DNA of 64,000 nucleotides from Chitinophaga dinghuensis (GCF_003259435.1 NZ_QLMA01000004.1:186001-250000), one strand, 5' to 3'; positions 33,503 to 43,061 are shown, numbered from the stretch's first letter. Numbers and translations are program-made. Notes: generated from the letters alone by a model not told the origin.

Positions 33503-33949
33503 TTACAATTCATAGTCATAATGAATTACACGCAGTGGTTTGCCACCGGTAGCATTGTAGAAACGCATCGCTTCGGTGTCGCCTTCCACCGCCTGCACAA
33601 AGAATTCCGTGAATTTTCCTTTTTTGCAATAGTCTTTCAGGCTGTCCAGCAGTAGTCTGCCTATTCCTTGTCTTTGCGCATCAGGACTAACGCCCAGATC
33701 ATACAAATACAATTCTGCCGTCTCTTCATAATAGGAAGGCAGTACATAAGCGGTGAGGCCACCCAATACTTTTCCGTTTTCGTCGCGGGCAGCCATTACA
33801 AGGAAATCTTTGTTGGAAAGCAGTTTGTCCAGGTAAGAGTTGGCAGGCAACTCAAAATCTTCCATCTCAAATACTGCCTCAAAAATATGCAGCAGATCAA
33901 TCATTGCCGGAATATCGGCAGACGTAAGGCGTGAAATAGATACAGGCAT
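33503..33949 (-). CDS. GNAT acetyltransferase, AAC(3)-I-like
   Basis: A 148-residue GNAT enzyme. Beyond the general fold (LGVSPDAQRQGIGRLLLDSL is the acetyl-CoA loop), it follows aminoglycoside 3-N-acetyltransferase type I closely: YLDKLLSNKDFLVMAARDENGKVLGGLTAYVLPSYYEETAELYLYDLGVS, then FFVQAVEGDTEAMRFYNATGGK. This matches the AAC(3)-I pattern of S.TFIALAA, AYVLP...E.YIYDLAV and VIYVQAD..DDPAV.LY. Whether it acts on aminoglycosides or another amine cannot be said from sequence. It stands alone with its own terminator in a chromosomal setting with no integron or transposon marks. Confidence 0.7.
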   Translation of the reverse strand: MPVSISRLTSADIPAMIDLLHIFEAVFEMEDFELPANSYLDKLLSNKDFLVMAARDENGKVLGGLTAYVLPSYYEETAELYLYDLGVSPDAQRQGIGRLLLDSLKDYCKKGKFTEFFVQAVEGDTEAMRFYNATGGKPLRVIHYDYEL

Positions 33950-34243
33950 TGTATTAATTATTCTAGCTTATAGAGATACTTCCAGTTTATCGTCAGCAAT
34001 ATTACAACTATGATTGAATGTAATAAAATTATTAAAGGAGTTCCCTATCCGGGAACAAGCTCATATAAAGATTCGGGAAACGGAAAGTCAGGTAACAGGA
34101 TAATATACCCTGGCACAAATAAGCAGGCAAGTCCGAAGGAATTGAGTAAAATCGGGGGTTTCCATTTATTTTTAATAAATCTACAGGTTGCGGCAATCGG
34201 CAACGTAATGTATCAGGGTATGCTTTTGGTACTTGATAATTTT
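33950..34243. other. Intergenic stretch, nothing seen
   Basis: About 290 bases between the GNAT and glycosyltransferase genes, AT-rich, without a supported gene or strong hairpin. Confidence 0.4.
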
Positions 34244-35194
34244 CTACTTTGACGAATGCTCAGAATGCTGTTTGTTCAGTACTTTCAGCTGGGCTTCATG
34301 TAACTCATTAACATCCAGCGGCCCCTTATGCTTATTGGCGAATTTATTCGGGGTAATGCCTGCAAACAGTTTGAATTTAGCGATGCCCAGCTTCTGCAGG
34401 AAATATTTGAAACTTACCTGTAATACGCCCATGCCGTAAATACTGCTACGACGGAAATTGATAGAGGAGGCTTCGCTGAAATAGCGGGTAGGACAGGTAA
34501 TTTCAGCGATTTCAAAACCGCTGTAGAAAATCTGTGCTACTAGTTCATTATCGAATACAAAATCTTCCGAATCGTTTTCAAATGGGATCGCTTCCAGGAC
34601 ACTGCGGTGATACGCCCTGTAGCCGGTATGATATTCAGACAGTTTTTGGCGCATGAGTAGATTTTGGGTAACCGTCAGCAGTCGGTTAAAGAAGTATTTA
34701 TATAAGGGCATACCGCCTTTCAGCGCGCCCATACCGAGGATGCGACTGCCAAACACCACTGGATATACGCCATTAGCAATTAGTGTAGCCATAGGCGTTA
34801 CCAGTTGTGGCGTATACTGATAATCAGGATGTAACATAATGATAATATCGGCGCCCAGTTCCAGTGCCTTTTGGTAGCAGGATTTCTGATTGCCGCCATA
34901 ACCACGATTTTTTTCGTGACTTATAATATAATGAATACCAATATTTCTGGCTACAGCAACGGTATTGTCCTTACTGCAGTCGTCCACCAGAATGATATCA
35001 TCCACCACATTGCGATCAATTTCCTCATAGGTAATTTGCAATGTTTTATCCGCATTATAAGCAGGTAGTACCACTACCACTTTCTGGCCGTTGATCATAG
35101 TTACCGGTTTTATATCTAAATTTAATGCAGCCTGCTGCAGCAGCGATTCGGTGGAAAAATTTCCGGGCGTTAACATCGGGTTAAGCTTCTCCAT
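34244..35194 (-). CDS. Family 2 glycosyltransferase, DPM1-like
   Basis: A 316-residue GT2 enzyme. The GT-A core runs from VVVVLPAYNADKTL through DIILVDDCSKDNTV, HEKNRGYGGNQKSCYQKALELGADIIIMLHPDYQYTP (DxD-like) and ends with the YHTGYRAYHRSVLEAIPF motif typical of dolichyl- or polyprenyl-phosphate mannosyl/glucosyltransferases. The last 40 residues are helical and charged, with no membrane helices. It probably supplies a lipid-linked sugar to a glycan. It is divergent from the GH78 gene with 43 bases between, and the membrane GT39-like gene (37504) is a possible user of a lipid-linked sugar. Confidence 0.88.
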   Translation of the reverse strand: MEKLNPMLTPGNFSTESLLQQAALNLDIKPVTMINGQKVVVVLPAYNADKTLQITYEEIDRNVVDDIILVDDCSKDNTVAVARNIGIHYIISHEKNRGYGGNQKSCYQKALELGADIIIMLHPDYQYTPQLVTPMATLIANGVYPVVFGSRILGMGALKGGMPLYKYFFNRLLTVTQNLLMRQKLSEYHTGYRAYHRSVLEAIPFENDSEDFVFDNELVAQIFYSGFEIAEITCPTRYFSEASSINFRRSSIYGMGVLQVSFKYFLQKLGIAKFKLFAGITPNKFANKHKGPLDVNELHEAQLKVLNKQHSEHSSK

Positions 35195-35237
35195 TTTTGA
35201 AATAGGTAATATGCAGGTATCAATTCCTTTTCATATT

Positions 35238-37514
35238 ATGAAACTTTTCATTATTTCATGGGTGTTATTGCTAATGGTTGGTATTAGGGAGACACGTGCG
35301 CAGTCGCCCGAATGGAGCCGCCAGGCACAGTGGATAGTGCCCGGTTTTGCAGAAGATACCCTGCTGCGTCCCAGCCCTATCTATCGGAAAATATTCACGC
35401 TGCATAAACCAGTACAATCTGCTGTTTTGTATATTTCTGCTCATGGCGTTTTTGAAGCGTTTATGGGTAACCGTAAGATCGGCGAGGAATATTTCGCGCC
35501 AGGATGGACCAGCTATGATACCCGGCTTCAATATCGGCAGTACGATATCAAACCCTATCTCCAATCCGGAAAAAATGATTTACAGGTAATCGTAGGGGAA
35601 GGCTGGTACAGAGGCGCTTTCGGGGGATTGATGCAAAAGAATAATTATGGCAGCGATCCGGGAATTATTGCCATGGCAGACATACGCTTCACCGACGGCA
35701 GTAGCATTCGCTTGTATACAGATAGCTCCTGGCAATCCACTACCGGCCCGGTTTTACACGCGGATATATACGGCGGCATGCTGTACAATGCCAACATCCA
35801 ACCCGGCAACTGGCAACCAGTTACCGTAGCTACCTTCTCAAAAGACATACTGGTACCCACTGTTGGCGATGGCGTGAAAAAACAGGAACGTATTCCTGCT
35901 GTCCGGGTATTTACCGCGCCCAACGGGGATCAGCTGGTAGATTTCGGCCAGAACCTGGCCGGGTGGGTGTCTTTCCGCGTGAAAGGAAAAAAGAATGATA
36001 CCATCCGCATCAGCCATGCAGAAGTATTGGACAAAAACGGCAACTTCTATACCGGCAATCTGCGTGAAGCAACGGCTACGGACACGTATATACTAAAAGG
36101 CAACAGCGTGGAATCTTTTGAACCGATGTTCACCTGGCACGGCTTCCGTTACATCAAAGTTGAAGGATGCAAACCGCTGAAAGAAAATTTTACTGCCATC
36201 GCGTTATATACTGCTATGCAGCCCACCGGCAGCTTCAGCTGCTCAGATCCCGGAATCAACCAACTCCAGCAAAATATCTCCTGGAGCCTGAAAGGCAACT
36301 TCCTGGATATACCTACCGATTGCCCGCAAAGAAGCGAACGACTCGGATGGACCGGCGATGCACAAGTGTTTTTCAGAACGGCCGCATTCAATTTTAATGT
36401 GCGCGATTTCTACGCCAAATGGCTGCAAGACCTTCGCGCTGATCAAAGACCTAACGGTTCCGTACCTACGATTATTCCATGGATCTACCGAAACCTGCAA
36501 CCACCCCGTAAAAACGGCGTGGCCGGATGGAGCGATGCCGCTACCATCGTGCCATGGCAAATGTACCAGGTATATGGCGATACGGCTATCCTAACACAAC
36601 AATATGCCAGCATGAAAGCCTGGGTAGATCATATTCAGGGCGCCAGTACAGACGGACTCTGGACCGTCAACGGTTATGGCGACTGGCTTGCACCTGGAGA
36701 CTCCACTTCGCTGCCTTTTATTGATCAGTGCTTCTGGGCATATAGTACCCAACTGTTGATTAACACCGCAGCCATCCTCGGCCATCAGGATGATGTACAA
36801 CATTATACCTCCATGCTACAACAGGTGAAATCCAGCTTCCTGCAGCATTACATGAAGCCGGAAGGATACACCATGCCCAATACCCAAACCTCTTATGTAC
36901 TGGCACTGGAACTACAAATGCTGCCAGACAGTATAAAGCCACTGGCAGCCAAACGCCTGGATGAACTAGTGAAAGCGAATAATAATCACCTGGCTACTGG
37001 CTTCCTGGGAACGCCATGGTTACTGCATGCACTCAGCAATAACGGGTACGTACACACGGCCTATGACCTGCTAAAACAAGATACCTGGCCTTCCTGGCTC
37101 TACCCTGTGAAAATGGGCGCTACTACTATTTGGGAGAAATGGAATGCCATCCTGCCGGATAGTAATGTGCAAGCTACTTCCTATAATCATTATGCTTATG
37201 GGGCCGTTGGCGACTGGCTTTACAGGGTAGTAGGCGGCATAGATGCAGCCGCGTCTGCCTACAAAAAAATAAATATTCATCCTATCCCCGGCGGTGGAAT
37301 AACCTGGGTAAAATGTAGCTATATCAGCCCATACGGAAAGATTGTTTCCAATTGGCAACTAGAGGGAGAACACATTAAAATGCAAGTGGAGATTCCCAAT
37401 GGCGCTACCGCTACTATCTACGTTCCCGGAAAAGGCGCGATGGAAGTAAAAGCGGGGAAATATAACCTCGAAGGAAATATCTCCCCGCAGGAAAATAAGC
37501 TCTCTAAGCGTTAG
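35238..37514 (+). CDS. Alpha-L-rhamnosidase, glycoside hydrolase family 78
   Basis: A secreted 758-residue GH78 enzyme that hydrolyses alpha-L-rhamnosides of plant glycosides, pectin or rhamnolipid-type glycans. After the signal peptide (MKLFIISWVLLLMVGIRETRAQ) come the N-terminal beta-sandwich (AQWIVPG..., SPIYRKIFTL, APGWTSYDTRLQYRQYDIK), a second sandwich, and the (alpha/alpha)6 catalytic barrel with DCPQRSERLGWTGDAQVF (general acid Glu) and GATTIWEKWN (base Glu). The C-terminal sandwich ends near SPYGKIVSNW. The ATG at 35238 begins the signal peptide. A half-copy of the dispersed palindrome lies in the signal-peptide codons. Its last 11 bases overlap the convergent GT39 gene. Confidence 0.92.
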   Translation: MKLFIISWVLLLMVGIRETRAQSPEWSRQAQWIVPGFAEDTLLRPSPIYRKIFTLHKPVQSAVLYISAHGVFEAFMGNRKIGEEYFAPGWTSYDTRLQYRQYDIKPYLQSGKNDLQVIVGEGWYRGAFGGLMQKNNYGSDPGIIAMADIRFTDGSSIRLYTDSSWQSTTGPVLHADIYGGMLYNANIQPGNWQPVTVATFSKDILVPTVGDGVKKQERIPAVRVFTAPNGDQLVDFGQNLAGWVSFRVKGKKNDTIRISHAEVLDKNGNFYTGNLREATATDTYILKGNSVESFEPMFTWHGFRYIKVEGCKPLKENFTAIALYTAMQPTGSFSCSDPGINQLQQNISWSLKGNFLDIPTDCPQRSERLGWTGDAQVFFRTAAFNFNVRDFYAKWLQDLRADQRPNGSVPTIIPWIYRNLQPPRKNGVAGWSDAATIVPWQMYQVYGDTAILTQQYASMKAWVDHIQGASTDGLWTVNGYGDWLAPGDSTSLPFIDQCFWAYSTQLLINTAAILGHQDDVQHYTSMLQQVKSSFLQHYMKPEGYTMPNTQTSYVLALELQMLPDSIKPLAAKRLDELVKANNNHLATGFLGTPWLLHALSNNGYVHTAYDLLKQDTWPSWLYPVKMGATTIWEKWNAILPDSNVQATSYNHYAYGAVGDWLYRVVGGIDAAASAYKKINIHPIPGGGITWVKCSYISPYGKIVSNWQLEGEHIKMQVEIPNGATATIYVPGKGAMEVKAGKYNLEGNISPQENKLSKR
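35284..35298. repeat. Half-copy of the dispersed palindrome
   Basis: TTAGGGAGACACGTG, the complete left half plus three bases, within the signal-peptide codons of the GH78 gene (I-R-E-T-R). Confidence 0.65.
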
Positions 37515-39030
37515 CTGCTGCGGGTTTGTCTTCCGAAGGCGACAGCTCATTTATATGTAAACAAAATAACACCATAATAATCATCGGTATAAACTGGTAA
37601 CGCAATACCACTGGCGTAGCAAATACGCTAAAACCGAAATTGATAATGACAAAGAAGATAGCTAACCAAACACCAGCGAAGGATACATAACTTCCGCTGG
37701 TTTTTTTTCTGCCGGTAAACAGGAATATGACAGATACTGCAAAGTAGAAGTTCAGCGCGGCAAATAACCATTTATATAAGTTGCCTATCAGATCAAAAAC
37801 GTAGGTAGGCGGAACCTTATATACAGCAGGACTTTCCAGCTGAAACCATTTTTGCGGCGATGCCCACATTTCTTTCATACCCAGGTTGTAATTAGTGAAT
37901 TTTTCCAAATGTGGACTGAAATAAGTTTTTGTATTCAGCCACATATAATAGCGCATAAAAGAGAATGGATATTTCTTAATAAGATATTTACCATAGGCAT
38001 TATATACGGGAGACACGGTTCCCCATGACTTAAACATATCCTTTGCAGTTGGATGTTCTCCCCATTTGTGATTGATAATCAGGTAAGGCTTCAGAATGGC
38101 ATTAGGCATTTTGATAAAATACGTTCCTGGTAATTCCGCCAGATCCTTATCCGTAGGCGCTATCTTGGTAAAGAATATCTTTGCATAACGATCCAGCTTT
38201 CGCATCTCCGGAGGAAGTTGCGTACTATCCACCTGTATATGACCATACATGTAAAGGGCATTGTTGGCAATCTGCCACCCCCCGAACACAGAGAATTCAG
38301 CAGTACCCGTGATAGCCTTCGTTTGCTGCTGAGTATAGGAAATAAATGGAAGAATAAATACCCATGGAAGTATGATCCCCATTAATTTCGCCGGTAGTTT
38401 ATAATGAGCAAATGGTATAGCCAGTAACGCCACCAATGGATAATAAATAGCCGTATAGCGTATGGTAAAAGCTACTCCAATCAATATTCCCTGTATCAGC
38501 AAATAAGACAGCTTCGGACGACGGAACATCCAGAGATATTGCATGAATATAATCATACTGATAGATAGGAATAATGTATCACTCAATACGCAGTTAGAGA
38601 GGTACAACAGCGCAGGATTCACTATCAGAAAAATAAAGAATATCGTACTGTTAACAGGACGTAACTGCAATAGGTAGGAGGCAGAGAAAAATACATACAG
38701 CAATGTTGCCTGCAAAATCAGATATTGTACTGCAATAAGGAAAACATGTGATGGCGACATCCAATGAATAAATGCAATAAAATAGGAATATCCTATCGGC
38801 CATAAATTTACTTTCAGATGTTCCAGATTGGAGTCTATATAACTGCTGGAGTCTGAAATAAAATCAGGAAAGGGATACAACATTTTGAACAGAACGAACT
38901 GTACTATCGTCAGTATGATGGCTGCAAACAGGAATTTCCTGTTTCGGGGTTGCTGGAATACAAATTGCCGAAAAGGAACGGATTCCCGGTCGAGCAGCGG
39001 TTGTTGGCAAAATAAACTGATAAGGTTCAT
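37504..39030 (-). CDS. GT39-like membrane glycosyltransferase
   Basis: A 508-residue protein with about 10-11 membrane helices. An acidic first loop (FISDSSSYID) follows the first helix, which is the usual location of the catalytic Asp in GT39/PMT/ArnT-type lipid-linked-sugar transferases, and a large extracytoplasmic loop (about residues 245-395) is typical of the group. The C-terminal helices end with FCLHINELSPSEDKPAAANA. It would move a sugar from a polyprenyl phosphate carrier to a lipid or protein. The sequence is divergent, so GT39-like is the best statement. The convergent GH78 gene overlaps it by 11 bases. Confidence 0.7.
   Translation of the reverse strand: MNLISLFCQQPLLDRESVPFRQFVFQQPRNRKFLFAAIILTIVQFVLFKMLYPFPDFISDSSSYIDSNLEHLKVNLWPIGYSYFIAFIHWMSPSHVFLIAVQYLILQATLLYVFFSASYLLQLRPVNSTIFFIFLIVNPALLYLSNCVLSDTLFLSISMIIFMQYLWMFRRPKLSYLLIQGILIGVAFTIRYTAIYYPLVALLAIPFAHYKLPAKLMGIILPWVFILPFISYTQQQTKAITGTAEFSVFGGWQIANNALYMYGHIQVDSTQLPPEMRKLDRYAKIFFTKIAPTDKDLAELPGTYFIKMPNAILKPYLIINHKWGEHPTAKDMFKSWGTVSPVYNAYGKYLIKKYPFSFMRYYMWLNTKTYFSPHLEKFTNYNLGMKEMWASPQKWFQLESPAVYKVPPTYVFDLIGNLYKWLFAALNFYFAVSVIFLFTGRKKTSGSYVSFAGVWLAIFFVIINFGFSVFATPVVLRYQFIPMIIMVLFCLHINELSPSEDKPAAANA
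38008..38017. repeat. Partial copy of the dispersed palindrome
   Basis: GGGAGACACG followed by GTTCCCC, inside the GT39-like gene. Ten bases match the left half and the right half is degenerate. Confidence 0.5.
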
Positions 39031-39259
39031 ATTTTGATAGTTTGAGTTGTCGGCAGGGGTCTTCTAAATATCTGGCTTATGGGTGCTATAGGAATACAGT
39101 GAAGGATAATTGTCTGCCTGCTGTCAGAAATACTGTGGACAAAACAAGCAGGGGCCTATATTTGTGATACAGGTCACATTCCTGCAACTGTAACAGTTGG
39201 AACTTTGTTTATTATATAGATATAGAAATCTGCTATTTATTTAATTTAAAGACCTCCTC
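39031..39259. other. Intergenic region upstream of yqhD
   Basis: About 230 bases, AT-rich toward the yqhD start. It presumably holds both promoters; no full TAnnTTTG match was fixed with confidence. Confidence 0.35.
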
Positions 39260-40420
39260 ATGTTAAATTTTGAATTATATAACCCTACCAGCCTGGTCTT
39301 TGGCAAGGGTCAGATCGCAAAGCTCACAACGCTGGTACCCGCCGACGCTAAAATTCTGCTGCTCTATGGCGGCGGAAGTATCTTTAAAAATGGCGTGTAT
39401 GATCAGGTGACAGCCGCATTGGCCGGATTTGATATTACAGAGTTTGGCGGTGTGGAACCCAATCCGCACTACGAAACATTAATGAAAGCAGTCCATATTA
39501 TCCGGGAAAAAGGACTGAACTTCATCCTGGCTGTAGGCGGAGGTTCCGTTATCGATGGCGCTAAGTTTGTATCTGCTGCGGTGAAATTCGAAGGAAATCC
39601 CATTGATATCCTGCAAAAACAAATACGTATAGTGGATAACGTTGTTCCATTTGCATCGGTACTCACGCTTCCTGCTACTGGTAGTGAAATGAACTCCAGT
39701 TCTGTTATCACTATCAAAAGCACCCACGAAAAACTCTCCTTCGGCGGACGAGGCTTATTCCCGGTGTTCAGCATTTGTGATCCGGAGGTGATTACCTCTC
39801 TTCCTAAGCGACAATTGCAGAATGGAGTGATCGATGCCTACACGCATGTGATGGAACAATATCTTACTTATCCTGCCGGCGCTATGCTACAGGACCGCTT
39901 TGCAGAAAGCATCCTGCAAACGTTGGTAGAAGTAGGACCTGGCGTGGTGGATAACCCGAGCGACTATACGCTGGCGGCCAATTTCATGTGGAGCTGTACC
40001 ATGGCCTTAAACGGCCTTATCCAGAAAGGAGTACCAACAGACTGGGTAACGCATATGATTGGTCATGAACTCACTGCATTGTACGATATTGATCATGCCC
40101 GTACCCTCGCTATCATCGGACCAAACCTCTATAAGGTAATGTTCGAGACCAAGAAAGAGAAACTGGCACAATACGGACGCAGAGTATGGAACATCCAGGG
40201 AGATGACACCGATGAAGTGGCACATAAAGCCATCGATGCTACCATTGAATTCTTCTCTAAAATGGGCATGAATATGCAACTTTCTTCCTATACAACAGAA
40301 TATGCGAAAACCGCTGATTTCATTGAAAAGCGTTTCACAGAAAGAGGTTGGATAGCCATGGGAGAAAGAAAGAACATCACGCCAGACAAGGTGCGCCAGA
40401 TCGTAGAATTAAGTTATTAA
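39260..40420 (+). CDS. yqhD: Iron-containing NADPH-dependent aldehyde/alcohol dehydrogenase (YqhD type)
   Basis: A 386-residue group III dehydrogenase that reduces aldehydes with NADPH. The N-terminus (NFELYNPTSLVFGKGQIAKL, LLYGGGSIFKNGVYDQV, FGGVEPNPHYETLMKAV, LAVGGGSVIDGAKFV, VLTLPATGSEMN) and metal-site segments (NGVIDAYTHVMEQY with Asp and His, THMIGHELTALYDIDHARTLAI with two His) follow E. coli YqhD throughout. Role: detoxification of reactive aldehydes. The metal ligands are intact. A perfect 20-bp-stem terminator follows. Confidence 0.93.
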   Translation: MLNFELYNPTSLVFGKGQIAKLTTLVPADAKILLLYGGGSIFKNGVYDQVTAALAGFDITEFGGVEPNPHYETLMKAVHIIREKGLNFILAVGGGSVIDGAKFVSAAVKFEGNPIDILQKQIRIVDNVVPFASVLTLPATGSEMNSSSVITIKSTHEKLSFGGRGLFPVFSICDPEVITSLPKRQLQNGVIDAYTHVMEQYLTYPAGAMLQDRFAESILQTLVEVGPGVVDNPSDYTLAANFMWSCTMALNGLIQKGVPTDWVTHMIGHELTALYDIDHARTLAIIGPNLYKVMFETKKEKLAQYGRRVWNIQGDDTDEVAHKAIDATIEFFSKMGMNMQLSSYTTEYAKTADFIEKRFTERGWIAMGERKNITPDKVRQIVELSY

Positions 40421-40432
40421 GGTAATAGTTAT

Positions 40433-40480
40433 TCAATAAAAAAGCATCCTGCATACATTAGCAGGATGCTTTTTTATTGA
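40433..40480 (+). terminator. Strong terminator after yqhD
   Basis: Perfect 20-bp stem (TCAATAAAAAAGCATCCTGC with its complement) and 8-nt loop ATACATTA, with A and T runs that allow action in both directions. Confidence 0.92.
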
Positions 40481-40524
40481 AACAAATAGAGGCGTTTCCT
40501 TGTTTTTGAAGGAAAACGTATATA

Positions 40525-41292
40525 ATGACAAACCTTATCATCGCTTCCTTCCCTAAAGAGGCACAAGCAATCGCCGCCTTCAAGAAACTGGATGAACTGG
40601 AATCTATCGGAGACCTGACCGTCTATGAAAGTGTAATGGTGCAGAAAAACGATAAGGGAGAACCTGTTGTAATACAAACAGATAAAACGACGGAAGGGGT
40701 GCGTACACTTTCCGGTATGGCATTGGGTAGTCTGGTCGGCGCTTTTGCTGGTCCGGTAGGTATCCTGGCAGGAATGCTGATAGGTACGGTAAGCGGTGCG
40801 GTATGGGAGTCGCACTACTATCACTTTGCGGAAGATTTCAGCGCTAAAGTAGCCGCGTCTCTCCAACCTGGCCATATTGCGCTGATAGCTGAAATTGATG
40901 AGGACAATGAAGTGTTCGCAGATTCTTATATTAAAAGTCTGGGTGGTACCCTCATCCGGAAAGATGTGGATTACGAATATGAAAAATTTGCAGATGAACA
41001 ACTGGAAGCTTTAGATGAGCAGATTGCCGCTGATCGTGCCAAAATGCGTATTGCCAGTGCAACAGAAAAGTCGAAGATTGAACAGGAAATTGCTGCCTTA
41101 AAAGAAAAACGCAGACAACATATTGCAACAAGAAAAGAAAGTAGTAAGACAACCACCGGTCGGACAGCAGCTACCCTGAGAGAGTATAAAGTATCCCGGT
41201 TAAAAAGTCGCATTGAACTTTACAGGAGAAGAATAGCTTCCCTGGAAGATGAATTGCAAGGACTGGCAACAGAAGCCGCTAAAGCGATGTAG
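40525..41292 (+). CDS. DUF1269 membrane protein with C-terminal coiled coil
   Basis: A 255-residue protein. Residues 1-150 form a DUF1269 domain: MTNLIIASFPKEAQAIAAFKKLDELESIGDLTVYESVMV, then a Gly-rich hydrophobic segment (residues 63-92, GMALGSLVGAFAGPVGILAGMLIGTVSG) that may insert in a membrane, and a second half (ALIAEIDEDNEVFADSYIKSLGGTLIRKDVDYE). Residues 155-255 are a long, highly charged coiled coil with heptads (EQLEALDEQIAADRAKMRIASATEKSKIEQEIAALKEKRRQ). DUF1269 proteins are stress-associated but without a defined activity. The coiled coil makes this version longer than the usual 160-170 residues. Confidence 0.82.
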   Translation: MTNLIIASFPKEAQAIAAFKKLDELESIGDLTVYESVMVQKNDKGEPVVIQTDKTTEGVRTLSGMALGSLVGAFAGPVGILAGMLIGTVSGAVWESHYYHFAEDFSAKVAASLQPGHIALIAEIDEDNEVFADSYIKSLGGTLIRKDVDYEYEKFADEQLEALDEQIAADRAKMRIASATEKSKIEQEIAALKEKRRQHIATRKESSKTTTGRTAATLREYKVSRLKSRIELYRRRIASLEDELQGLATEAAKAM

Positions 41293-41302
41293 AAAATTAT
41301 TG

Positions 41303-41335
41303 CGGGACGGAGTGCGCCACTCCGTCCCGTTTTTT
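41303..41335 (+). terminator. Terminator after the DUF1269 gene
   Basis: CGGGACGGAGT / ACTCCGTCCCG 11-bp perfect stem with a 5-nt loop and T run, 10 bases after the stop. Confidence 0.9.
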
Positions 41336-41346
41336 ATAGTCAGTTG

Positions 41347-42471
41347 TTACTTTATCCATTGTATACAAACCGGACTGCCAACTGTAATGCTGTCGCCAGT
41401 AGGCGTTAATAAGCCCTTCTTCTTGTTTACCTTGAATACTACCACATTGTTGCTCGCCTGATTAGCTACCAGCAGGAAGTTTCCGCTAGGATCGAAATTG
41501 AAGTTCCTTGGCATCACGCCGAGTGTAGACTGAAAACCTACCAGTTTCAATTTACCGTTATGCCTATTGCGTTTGAAGATGGCCAGTGAATTGGCATCTC
41601 CGCGATTGGAGGCATACAGGAATTTACCATCCGGAGAAATATGAATATCTGCGGAACCTATAGCGCCTTTATAATTTTTCGGATGTGTGCTGATGGATTG
41701 AACCGTATGGAACCAGCCATTTGCAAAATTGTATACGATTACTTCTCCTGTCAGTTCTGTAATCAGATAGGCATAATTGCCGCTGGCATCAAATGTCAGG
41801 TGGCGGGGGCCGCTTCCTGGCTTAACAGGCACAAAAGCGGGGTTACCAAGTGATAACGCGCCGGTTTCACTGTTAAATTTATACACCATGATCTTATCTA
41901 TCCCCAGATCATTAATCATGAGATAGTTTCCATCCGGCGAGAACACCGCTGCATGGGCATGCGCTTTTTCCTGCCTGGCTTTGTTGGGGCCTGTACCTTC
42001 GTGGTGTACTTCCTGTACCGGGATATCAATATCTCCGTCCGCAGTGATAGGATATACAACCGCATTGCCTGTTCCATAATTGGCCACTGCTATGAATTTC
42101 CCATTCTTGCTAATGGAAACATAACAAGGGTATTCTCCTCCGGAAGGTACCTCCGCGATTAAAGACAGTTCTCCGCTGGTACTGTCAAATTTGAAGGAGG
42201 ATACATCGCCTGGGCCATCATTTTCATTTACAGCGTACACATGCTGCTGATCAGCAGCCACGGCCAGGTAGGAAGGGTTAGTCGTCTTCACCTGACTAAC
42301 CGGTTTCATCTTCCCGGTATTGCTGTCAAACGAGTAGACATGAATGCCTTTACTCATACCGTTGTTGGTGTAAGTACCAATCAGTAAATAGGGATGCTGG
42401 GCTAAAATAGAGGCTACAGGCAATAATATGAGTGCAGCCAAGGTGAGGGTGCTGCTTATAATTCTTTTCAT
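41347..42471 (-). CDS. Lactonase family protein (secreted beta-propeller)
   Basis: A 374-residue secreted seven-bladed propeller of the 6-phosphogluconolactonase (YbhE-like) family. After a signal peptide (MKRIISSTLTLAALILLPVASILAQ) come blades with YLLIGTYTNNGMSKGIHVYSFDSNTGKM, NPSYLAVAADQQHVYAVNE, GEYPCYVSISKNGKFIAVANYGTGNAVVYP, HAHAAVFSPDGNYLMINDLGIDKIMVY, GPRHLTFDASGNYAYLITEL and MPRNFNFDPSGNFLLVANQASNNVVVF. Cytosolic versions hydrolyse 6-phosphogluconolactone. Export here means the substrate is probably another sugar lactone or an intermediate of exported carbohydrate. ATG at 42471 is the start; the TTG one codon earlier is not needed. Confidence 0.88.
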   Translation of the reverse strand: MKRIISSTLTLAALILLPVASILAQHPYLLIGTYTNNGMSKGIHVYSFDSNTGKMKPVSQVKTTNPSYLAVAADQQHVYAVNENDGPGDVSSFKFDSTSGELSLIAEVPSGGEYPCYVSISKNGKFIAVANYGTGNAVVYPITADGDIDIPVQEVHHEGTGPNKARQEKAHAHAAVFSPDGNYLMINDLGIDKIMVYKFNSETGALSLGNPAFVPVKPGSGPRHLTFDASGNYAYLITELTGEVIVYNFANGWFHTVQSISTHPKNYKGAIGSADIHISPDGKFLYASNRGDANSLAIFKRNRHNGKLKLVGFQSTLGVMPRNFNFDPSGNFLLVANQASNNVVVFKVNKKKGLLTPTGDSITVGSPVCIQWIK

Positions 42472-42583
42472 CAAGCAAAAACTGTTAAATATCCACCAAG
42501 TTTAGTGAAAAAAGTCTTAAGAACAAAAGCCAGTATCATCTGTTTTAACAGAATATACAGTGTCACCATTTAAAGTAAAGTGT

Positions 42584-43054
42584 ATGATCCTTCCAACTAA
42601 CACGCCAGCACCGGATTTTGCGTTATATGCCACCCCGGATAAACAGGTGAAACTTTCTGATTTCCGTGGCAAAAAAGTGATTTTAGCATTTTATCCTGCA
42701 GACTGGAGTCCGGTATGCTCGGATCAGCTGGCCGTATATAATGAATCCCTGAAGCTTTTTCAAGCCGCCAACGCACAGCTATTGGGCATTTCCGTGGATA
42801 GCAAATGGAGTCATAAAGCCTTCTCTGAAGATCGTCATTTTCAGTTTCCTTTGCTGGCGGATTTTGAGCCCAAGGGCGCAGTCGCAAAATTATATGGCAT
42901 ATATGACGAAAAAGAGGGCCTGGCGCAACGAGCATTATTTGTGCTTGATGAAGATGGCATCGTACAGTGGAGCTATCTCTCCCCCATAGACGTAAACCCA
43001 GGTGCAGATGGAATCCTGGATGCACTGGATACTTTAAACAATGTAATCAGCTAA
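42584..43054 (+). CDS. Peroxiredoxin, AhpC/TSA family, apparent 1-Cys type
   Basis: A 156-residue cytoplasmic peroxiredoxin that would reduce hydroperoxides. The motif FYPADWSPVCSDQL has the peroxidatic Cys45 in a PxxxSxxC setting (Ser in place of the usual Thr). There is no other Cys in the chain, so resolution must use an outside thiol. The ATG at 42584 is preferred to a GTG at 42560. The gene is followed after 7 bases by a DsbA-family protein with a CSHC active site that could serve as reductant or partner, and the two would be cotranscribed. Confidence 0.88.
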   Translation: MILPTNTPAPDFALYATPDKQVKLSDFRGKKVILAFYPADWSPVCSDQLAVYNESLKLFQAANAQLLGISVDSKWSHKAFSEDRHFQFPLLADFEPKGAVAKLYGIYDEKEGLAQRALFVLDEDGIVQWSYLSPIDVNPGADGILDALDTLNNVIS

Positions 43055-43061
43055 TCTATAT

